From contig JAEWTC010000189.1 in the NCBI GenBank assembly GCA_023459675.1, positions 1-19,771 on the forward strand: a stretch of 19,771 bases of DNA. The letters are read 5' to 3'. This DNA comes from Bacillota bacterium. GTDB taxonomy: Bacteria; Bacillota; Clostridia; Christensenellales; Aristaeellaceae. Every line of letters starts with the position of its first letter. The first letter of the stretch is position 1. The notes beneath the pieces are model-generated. The model made no database searches. It saw only the letters and a program-made list of their open reading frames with translations, and was not told the origin of the DNA. Position numbers and translations under genes: made by a program. This document shows positions 14,630 through 19,771 of this stretch, in pieces.

Positions 14630-15820
14630 TTAGCTGCCAAGCAGACCCTTGAAGAACTCTTTCACCCCGCCCGACGACGCGTTGGGGGCGGTGCGGGCTT
14701 CCACCGTGTCGATGATCAGGTCCATCAGGCCCATGGCGCTGGCGTAAACGGGGCTGGACAGTTTAATAGTCCGCTTCACGGTTTCGCGTACGGGCTTGCC
14801 AAGGCGGCCGGACAGGTAATCCCTGCCGCCGCGGTTTAACGCCAGCCCGCCGCCGGTTAGGAAGATGGCGGACCAGTTGCCCATTTTCACGCCGCTTTCC
14901 TCGATGCAAGCTTTGATCATATCCGCAATTTCATCCACGCGGGGCTCCAACACCGCGGCGACGGCTTCCTGGGTGAATACTTCCTGCTTCACGCCTTCTC
15001 CCATGGAAACGGAATAGGTCTGGCTCTTGCCGGATACGCCGTATACGTACTCGCGCTTGATCTGCTCTGCGGACGGCAGGGGAATGGTCAGCCCTTCGGC
15101 AACGTCGGCAGCGATGTGGCCGCCGCCGACGGGCAAAGATTTTTGGTAGATCACGGCGTCGCCTTCCACCACCATGATATCGGTGCAGGTGTAGCCGATG
15201 TCAATCAGGATGGCCGTACGGTCGCGGTCCTCTTCCAGCAGGTAAAGCATCGCTTCGCCGGTGCAGCTGGAGAAGAACCCGCTGACCGTAATGTTCAAAT
15301 CGCGCAGCCGCGCCATAATATCGTCCAGAAAGAAGGTGTCCGCGACCACGAAGGATACCAGCGCCTTAAGCTCCGAACCCTTCATGCCCACGGGCTCCAG
15401 CGTTTTCTTGCCGCCGTCCACCATAAACCACGCGGGGCTGCGGTGCACCACAACGCCGCGCACAGGCGAAAGCTGCTTGTCCGCTTCCGCGAAGATTTTC
15501 TCCACGTGCTTGGGGGATACCCTGGGGTCAGCACCTTGAATGGTGACCGCGGTTTCCACCACGTACACCCTGGTGAACTCGCCGGGAACGCCGACGTTGA
15601 TTTCCTTGAGCTTGCGCCGTGCCTGGGATTCCGCCTCCGTTACCGATTGCGATATCGCATCGTTGAGGACGACCGGGTTGTTCCATTCGCCGTCGGTATA
15701 CCCGTCGTAAGCGGCAATGCCTGCGCCGATGATATCGCATCGTTGATTGCCGCTGGTTTCGGAGATCAGCGTGACTATTTTGCTTGTGCCGAAGTCAATC
15801 GCAGCGATTGTCGATTTCAT
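14630..15820 (-). CDS. ftsA: Cell division protein FtsA
   Basis: FtsA is the actin-like protein that tethers FtsZ to the membrane. The 396-residue product opens with the phosphate-1 motif AAIDFGTSK, followed by the inserted SHS2-type 1C domain (about 60-160), a phosphate-2 region (LIDIGYTCTDIMVVEGD), the adenosine motif IFLTGGGLAL, and a C-terminal amphipathic helix (VKEFFKGLLGS) that serves as membrane anchor. The phosphate-2 loop departs from the common DIGGGTTD, having Tyr-Thr-Cys in place of the glycines. I chose the ATG at 15820 because AGGGGA lies about ten bases upstream and the actin motif follows at once. It is the first gene of a two-gene operon with ftsZ. No ftsQ, mur or other cell-wall gene accompanies it. 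Confidence 0.95.
   Translation of the reverse strand: MKSTIAAIDFGTSKIVTLISETSGNQRCDIIGAGIAAYDGYTDGEWNNPVVLNDAISQSVTEAESQARRKLKEINVGVPGEFTRVYVVETAVTIQGADPRVSPKHVEKIFAEADKQLSPVRGVVVHRSPAWFMVDGGKKTLEPVGMKGSELKALVSFVVADTFFLDDIMARLRDLNITVSGFFSSCTGEAMLYLLEEDRDRTAILIDIGYTCTDIMVVEGDAVIYQKSLPVGGGHIAADVAEGLTIPLPSAEQIKREYVYGVSGKSQTYSVSMGEGVKQEVFTQEAVAAVLEPRVDEIADMIKACIEESGVKMGNWSAIFLTGGGLALNRGGRDYLSGRLGKPVRETVKRTIKLSSPVYASAMGLMDLIIDTVEARTAPNASSGGVKEFFKGLLGS
15651..15746. repeat. 16-base direct repeat inside ftsA
   Basis: GATATCGCATCGTTGA occurs at 15651-15666 and again at 15731-15746, exactly 80 bases apart. Because 80 is not a multiple of three, the copies are read in different frames (within LNDAISQ and NQRCDII on the minus strand), so protein repetition does not explain them. 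The first copy sits in a 12-base palindrome, TGCGATATCGCA. It could be chance or a protein-binding site. Confidence 0.5.
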
Positions 15821-15962
15821 TGCAAAACATTCCCCTGTTCTTTCGGTATATGGGTGATAGTCCAAGCAACTGCGGTCTTCAATACGGGTACTATTTCTAT
15901 ATAAACGGGTCTGAACCTGTTTTTACAGGGCTTTCACGAACAAATGGAAAGCGTCATATTCT

Positions 15963-15991
15963 ATTGTATCCTTTTTACAAGGATTTCGCAA
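15963..15991 (-). promoter_or_regulatory. Sigma-A-type promoter of ftsA-ftsZ
   Basis: On the minus strand TTGCGA (15991-15986) and TACAAT (15968-15963) are separated by exactly 17 bases, a near-consensus vegetative promoter. Transcription would begin near 15956, giving a leader of roughly 135 bases before ftsA. The leader holds a small hairpin (CCTGT / ACAGG at 15916-15929, TTTT loop on the plus strand) and an AT-rich stretch near 15895-15905. Confidence 0.7.
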
Positions 15992-16196
15992 TAGTATACG
16001 CTTTCTTTTTTGCCTGCCAAGGCGGTTTGCGCGCCGCGGAATAAGGCTTTTCCGCAGGCGGAGGGAGCGTGGCCGGGGTGCTTTGCGGCTATCGGTACGG
16101 CGCTTGGCGGGCTCCTTCCCGTGCAGTATACCATGAGTTGCCAAGCGGGGGCAACTGGCCCGCCCGCTTGTTACAGGAGCGATCCGGCGGAAACGG
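15992..16196. other. Gene-free divergent spacer with several possible hairpins
   Basis: No plausible gene is present between the two divergent promoters. Visible pairings include GCGGAA / TTCCGC near 16036-16058, GTTGCC / GGCAAC near 16138-16155, and alternative pairings between AAGCGGG and CCCGCTT and between GCTTGGC and GCCAAGC over 16100-16170. Some of these compete, as in switch-like RNAs, but the block lies upstream of both predicted start sites. Its role is unknown, and high G+C may explain some of the pairing. Confidence 0.3.
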
Positions 16197-16225
16197 TTGA
16201 AAATCGCGGTGCGTCATGGTACATT
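16197..16225 (+). promoter_or_regulatory. Sigma-A-type promoter of the radical SAM / RNase G operon
   Basis: TTGAAA (16197-16202) and TACATT (16220-16225) are separated by 17 bases. The start site would fall near 16232, about 25 bases before the ATG at 16258, leaving room only for the GGGGG ribosome site six bases upstream. Confidence 0.65.
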
Positions 16226-16257
16226 GGAAGCTGGAATAAAATGCTTGGGGGCATACG

Positions 16258-18099
16258 ATGGCAGACCGGATCGAACGGATACTGGAGCGGGTGGAGAAAC
16301 CCGTGCGCTATATAGGCGGCGAGGTAAACGCCGACGTGATTCCATTTACGCAGGCGGAGATCGCCTTTGCGTTTTGTTTTCCCGATACCTATGAAGTTGC
16401 CATGTCGCACCTGGGGATGAAGATCCTCTACGGTATTTTGAACGCGATGCCGGGCGTGCTGTGCGAGCGCGTTTGCATGCCGTGGGTGGATATGCTTGCG
16501 GAGATGCGCAAGGAGGATGTCCGGCTTTTTTCGCTGGAGAGCCGCACCACGCTGCACCGGTTTGATATCGTTGGGTTCACGCTCACCTATGAGATGAGCT
16601 ACACCAATATTTTGCATATGCTTTCGCTGGGCGGCGTGCCCGTAAAGGCGGCGGACAGGGGCGAAGGCGATCCGGTGGTCGTCGCGGGCGGCCCTTGCGC
16701 GTCCAACCCGGAACCCCTGCACGCGTTCATCGACGCGTTTTTGATCGGCGACGGCGAGGACAGCATCCGCGAGGTAACGGAGCTGCTGCTTGCCTGCAAG
16801 CGGGAGGGCGTCTCCCGCGCGCAGAAGCTGCGGCGGCTTTCGCAAATCGAAGGCGTGTATGTGCCTTCGTTATACGAGGTCAGCTACGGGGAGGACGGCA
16901 CCATCGAGCGCTTTGCGCCTGTGGATCCCGCCGCGCCCGTGATGGTGCACAAGCGTTTCGTGAACGATTTTGAAAACGCCTATTATCCAACCGCGGCGCC
17001 AGTGCCGTATACGCAGGTGGTGCATGACCGCATCGTGCTGGAAATCATGCGCGGCTGCACGCGCGGCTGCCGGTTCTGCCACGCCGGCATGTTTTACCGT
17101 CCCGTGCGCGAGCGCAGCGTGGAAACACTGCTGAAGCAGGCGCAGGAAGCGGTTCACAGCACGGGGTATGAAGAGATCTCCCTTTCCTCCCTTTCCACGG
17201 GCGATTACAGCCGCCTGCCGGAGCTGTGCGAGCGGATGGCCGAGCAATTTGAGCATCAGCACGTCAGCCTGTCGCTGCCATCCCTTCGCATTGACAGCGT
17301 GTTAAAGGATTCGCTGAAGCAAACCCAGGCCGTGCGGAAAACCAGCCTCACCTTCGCGCCGGAAGCGGGCACCCAGCGCCTACGGGACGTGATCAACAAG
17401 GGCGTCACGCAAAAAGACTTGCTCGATAAGCTCAGGGACGCGTTTGAAGACGGCTGGAGCAGCGTGAAGCTGTACTTCATGATCGGCCTTCCCACGGAAA
17501 CCATGGAGGATCTGGAAGGGATCGCAGCGCTTGCCAAGGCGGCCGTGGACACGTACTACGCCGTGCCCAAGCAGCAGCGCGCTAAGGGGCTTCGCATCAC
17601 CGTCAGCGCGTCGGTGTTCGTGCCCAAGCCCTTTACGCCGTTTCAGTGGTGCGCGCAGGATACGCCCGACGCCGTACTTAAGAAGCAGCTCGCGCTGCAC
17701 CGGATGCTTACCATCCGCGGCGTGAATTATCATTATCACGATTCGCTCACCAGCCAGCTGGAAGCCTGCTTCGCGCTGGGCGACCGCCGTATGGCGGACG
17801 TGCTGTACCGCGCGTTTGAGCTTGGGTGCAGGCTGGACGGCTGGAGCGACCAGTTCCGCTACGATCTGTGGACGCAGGCTTTCCGGGATACGGGGGTAGA
17901 TCCCGCGTTCTTTGCCCATCGTGAACGGGAAATCGACGAAATTCTGCCGTGGGATTTCATCGACATCGGCATCGACAAGCGTTTTCTCCAGCAGGAGTGG
18001 GAGCGCGCCCAGCGTGCCGAAACCACGCCGGACTGCCGGCAGCAGTGCAACGGCTGCGGTCTGCAGCGGGTGAAAGGGCGGTGTCCGGGATGCGCATGA
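16258..18099 (+). CDS. Radical SAM protein with N-terminal B12-binding-like domain (TIGR03960-like)
   Basis: This is a 613-residue radical SAM protein of uncertain function. An N-terminal domain (about 1-230) resembles the cobalamin-binding-like fold often placed before radical SAM domains (FPDTYEVAMSHLGMKILYG; VAGGPCASNPEP). The radical SAM core starts at EIMRGCTRGCRFCHAG with cluster ligands Cys267, Cys271 and Cys274 and continues through LSSLSTGDY and TFAPEAGTQRLRDVINKG. The last 21 residues hold five cysteines (593, 597, 600, 609, 612) that could bind a second cluster or zinc. From memory the family usually sits next to, or fused to, a DUF2344 protein and near RNase G and ribosomal protein genes, as here. 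An RNA- or ribosome-modification role is plausible but unproven. The stop overlaps the next gene. Confidence 0.9.
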   Translation: MADRIERILERVEKPVRYIGGEVNADVIPFTQAEIAFAFCFPDTYEVAMSHLGMKILYGILNAMPGVLCERVCMPWVDMLAEMRKEDVRLFSLESRTTLHRFDIVGFTLTYEMSYTNILHMLSLGGVPVKAADRGEGDPVVVAGGPCASNPEPLHAFIDAFLIGDGEDSIREVTELLLACKREGVSRAQKLRRLSQIEGVYVPSLYEVSYGEDGTIERFAPVDPAAPVMVHKRFVNDFENAYYPTAAPVPYTQVVHDRIVLEIMRGCTRGCRFCHAGMFYRPVRERSVETLLKQAQEAVHSTGYEEISLSSLSTGDYSRLPELCERMAEQFEHQHVSLSLPSLRIDSVLKDSLKQTQAVRKTSLTFAPEAGTQRLRDVINKGVTQKDLLDKLRDAFEDGWSSVKLYFMIGLPTETMEDLEGIAALAKAAVDTYYAVPKQQRAKGLRITVSASVFVPKPFTPFQWCAQDTPDAVLKKQLALHRMLTIRGVNYHYHDSLTSQLEACFALGDRRMADVLYRAFELGCRLDGWSDQFRYDLWTQAFRDTGVDPAFFAHREREIDEILPWDFIDIGIDKRFLQQEWERAQRAETTPDCRQQCNGCGLQRVKGRCPGCA

Positions 18100-18791
18100 T
18101 GGTCGTCTATGCAAAGGCGTATCCGCTGCGCCACATCGGGCATCTGGATTTGATGCGCACCATGCAGCGCGCGCTTCGGCGCAGCGGGCTTCCCGTTGCC
18201 TACAGCCATGGGTTTAACCCGCACATCAAAATGAGCTTCGCCTCGCCGCTGAGCGTGGGCATCGCGGGGGAGCGCGAGATATTCGACGTATCCCTGGAAA
18301 GCGCTTGCGGGGAAGAGGAGTTCCTCCGGGCGCTGAACGGCGTGATGCCTGAAAATTTGCCGATTTGCGGTGCCCGCCTGATCAGCGACGAGTTTCCAAC
18401 GCTCATGGGGCTTGCGGCCGGAAGCCGTTTCCGCATGGAAACGGAAACGCCCGCCTCCGCGTTCGAGGGCGCGATTCAAACGCTTTTGACCCTGGCCGAA
18501 TACCGCGCGCTGCGCAAAACCAAGTCCGGCGAGGCGGTATGCGACGTCCTTCCCTACATCCATACGCTGGAAACACGCGCCAATGCGATCTCGTTTACCG
18601 CGCGCAATTTGCAAAGCGGGTCGCTTAAGCCCGCGGTCGTGATGGACGCGCTGTTTCAACTGTCCCAGCTGACCCCTTGCGATACCATTGTAACCCGCGA
18701 AGCCATCCTGGCTTCGAATGCCGACGGAGGCCTGACGCCGCTGGAGGGAATTGCCTATGACGGAGAAACTGAACATCCTGGTCAAGGCTGA
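18090..18791 (+). CDS. DUF2344 (TIGR03936-like) protein
   Basis: This 233-residue protein of unknown function is recognised by its N-terminus (VVYAKAYPLRHIGHLDLMR, then RRSGLPVAYSHGFNPHIKMSFASPL), typical of DUF2344. It is soluble, with no signal peptide or membrane helix. The family is nearly always encoded next to, or fused with, the TIGR03960 radical SAM protein, implying a shared pathway. The start is ambiguous: ATG codons at 18090, 18096 and 18099 are all in frame. I chose 18090 because AAAGGGCGGTG lies just upstream; 18096 would give an ATGA overlap with the previous stop. Its 3' end overlaps the RNase G gene by 35 bases, a strong sign of coupled expression. Confidence 0.85.
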   Translation: MRMMVVYAKAYPLRHIGHLDLMRTMQRALRRSGLPVAYSHGFNPHIKMSFASPLSVGIAGEREIFDVSLESACGEEEFLRALNGVMPENLPICGARLISDEFPTLMGLAAGSRFRMETETPASAFEGAIQTLLTLAEYRALRKTKSGEAVCDVLPYIHTLETRANAISFTARNLQSGSLKPAVVMDALFQLSQLTPCDTIVTREAILASNADGGLTPLEGIAYDGETEHPGQG

Positions 18792-19771
18792 CGCGCACGG
18801 CCAGAGCATCGCCGTGGAGGAAGACGGCCGTCTTGCGGAATATTACCGCGAGGACACGGCCGGGGATTCGCTTGTCAACGCCGTGTTTTTGGGCAAGGTG
18901 GACCGCGTGATGAAGGGGCTGGAGGCCGTGTTTGTGAAAATCGGCCAGCCACGCAGCGGTTTTCTGCCCATCAAGGAAATGGAGAGCTTCGAAGCGACCG
19001 CCGGCGGTACGGCGTTCCTCTCGGGCGGGGAACTCATCGTACAGGTGAAAAAGGACGCCAAAGGCGAAAAGGGCGCGTACCTGTCCCGCGACGTCGCGCT
19101 GCCCGGGCAGTATGTGGTATTCATGCCGTATAACCGGTTTGTGGGCGTGTCCGAGCGCATTGAGGACGAGCAGCAGCGCGCGGAGCTTTCCGCGCTGGGC
19201 AAAAAGCTCACGGAGGGAAAGTGCGGCCTCGTGCTGCGAAGCGCCGCGGCGCAGCAGAGTGAAGGTACGCTGCAGGGCGAGCTGCAAACCCTGCAAGCCC
19301 GCTGGCAGGCCATTCTGGAGAAGGCGGAGCACGCCAAAGCGCCGGAGCTTTTATACCGGGAGGAATCGATGCTTTCCATGCTCGTAAGGGATTACGCGCC
19401 GCGCTACGAGCTGAGGATCACCTGCAACGACCGGGTGAACCGCATGCCCGCCTCGCCGGCCGGGCTTTTGTGGGAGCAGATCGACGTCGAAGCCATGGAT
19501 GCTCTTTGGGCAAAGCATGCCATTGAGGAACAGCTGCGTACGGCGCTGGGCCGCACCGTGGCGCTCAAAAGCGGCGGCTCCCTGATCATTGACGAGCGGG
19601 AGGCCCTCACCACCATCGACGTCAACTCCGGTTCCTTCAACCCGCGGGCGGACGCCGCGTTTCAGTTGAATCTCAAGGCGTGCGAGGAGATTGCGGCGCA
19701 GATCCGGCTTCGGAACCTGTCGGGCATCCTCCTGATCGATTTTATTGACATGGAGACCGACGAGCAGCGCG
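18757..19771 (+). CDS. rng: Ribonuclease E/G family protein, 3' truncated
   Basis: The first 338 residues of an RNase E/G endoribonuclease are present; the frame is open at the window end. An S1 RNA-binding domain lies near the N-terminus (about 36-115: NAVFLGKVDRVMKGLEAVFV, SGFLPIKE), followed by the 5'-sensor-like region. The catalytic DNase I-like domain shows both magnesium-binding segments, TTIDVNSGS (Asp288, Asn290) and LIDFIDM (Asp328/Asp331). The spacing and the short N-terminus fit RNase G or the Firmicutes RNase E/G form. The ATG at 18757 has GGAGGG about eight bases upstream and overlaps the DUF2344 gene. The enzyme processes rRNA and turns over mRNA in the cytoplasm. In many Clostridia the ribosomal protein genes rplU and rpmA follow. 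Confidence 0.95.
   Translation, partial: MTEKLNILVKADAHGQSIAVEEDGRLAEYYREDTAGDSLVNAVFLGKVDRVMKGLEAVFVKIGQPRSGFLPIKEMESFEATAGGTAFLSGGELIVQVKKDAKGEKGAYLSRDVALPGQYVVFMPYNRFVGVSERIEDEQQRAELSALGKKLTEGKCGLVLRSAAAQQSEGTLQGELQTLQARWQAILEKAEHAKAPELLYREESMLSMLVRDYAPRYELRITCNDRVNRMPASPAGLLWEQIDVEAMDALWAKHAIEEQLRTALGRTVALKSGGSLIIDEREALTTIDVNSGSFNPRADAAFQLNLKACEEIAAQIRLRNLSGILLIDFIDMETDEQR

Noticed and set aside
14575..14640. Upstream ATG start for ftsZ
   Set aside because: It would overlap ftsA, has no ribosome site and adds residues absent from FtsZ; the GTG at 14574 has a perfect AGGAGGA.
17859..18809. Minus-strand frame opposite the radical SAM and DUF2344 genes
   Set aside because: Shadow of two confident overlapping genes; no family similarity seen.

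Overview
The window looks like a G+C-rich member of the Clostridia (Firmicutes), probably an anaerobic gut-type lineage. This rests on four things: an anaerobic ribonucleotide reductase activase (nrdG); an ftsA-ftsZ pair standing alone outside a cell-wall cluster; a radical SAM / DUF2344 / RNase G gene set typical of Clostridia; and MacB-type ABC genes whose adaptors lack the hairpin needed to reach an outer-membrane channel. Genus-level assignment is not possible from the sequence alone. I see no tRNA, rRNA, CRISPR array, transposase, integrase or phage gene.

Layout. 1-1467 (+): the 3' part of nrdG, then a type I asparaginase (ansA). 1478-5195 (-): an OmpR-family response regulator and its sensor kinase, translationally coupled by an ATGA overlap, then a Na+/phosphate cotransporter-like protein with a PhoU-like tail. 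5196-5343: a divergent control region with a symmetric four-box operator. 5344-11796 (+): a six-gene efflux operon in the order membrane-anchored adaptor (A1), secreted adaptor (B1), anchored adaptor (A2), ABC ATPase, MacB-like permease, secreted adaptor (B2). It ends in a strong bidirectional terminator at 11819-11851. 11873-12772 (-): a ferritin-like/VIT1 fusion transporter. 12773-13095: a gene-free stretch with two copies of one terminator palindrome around a hairpin-rich block that may be a small RNA. 13096-15820 (-): ftsA then ftsZ, with a clear promoter. 15821-16257: the divergent ftsA / radical SAM control region. 16258-19771 (+): a radical SAM protein (TIGR03960-like), a DUF2344 protein and the start of an RNase E/G family gene, in overlapping or tightly packed order.

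How the parts fit. The two-component system and the efflux operon are divergent and share the CTGAAAG operator, so the kinase probably senses an envelope stress or substrate and the regulator switches on the pump. The pump is the most unusual system here. It has four adaptor-like proteins in two paralogous classes (A: N-terminal membrane anchor; B: cleavable signal peptide, two lipoyl-like domains), all without a coiled-coil hairpin, around a single ATPase/permease pair. The remaining blocks are housekeeping: nucleotide reduction, amino acid degradation, ion handling, cell division and RNA processing.
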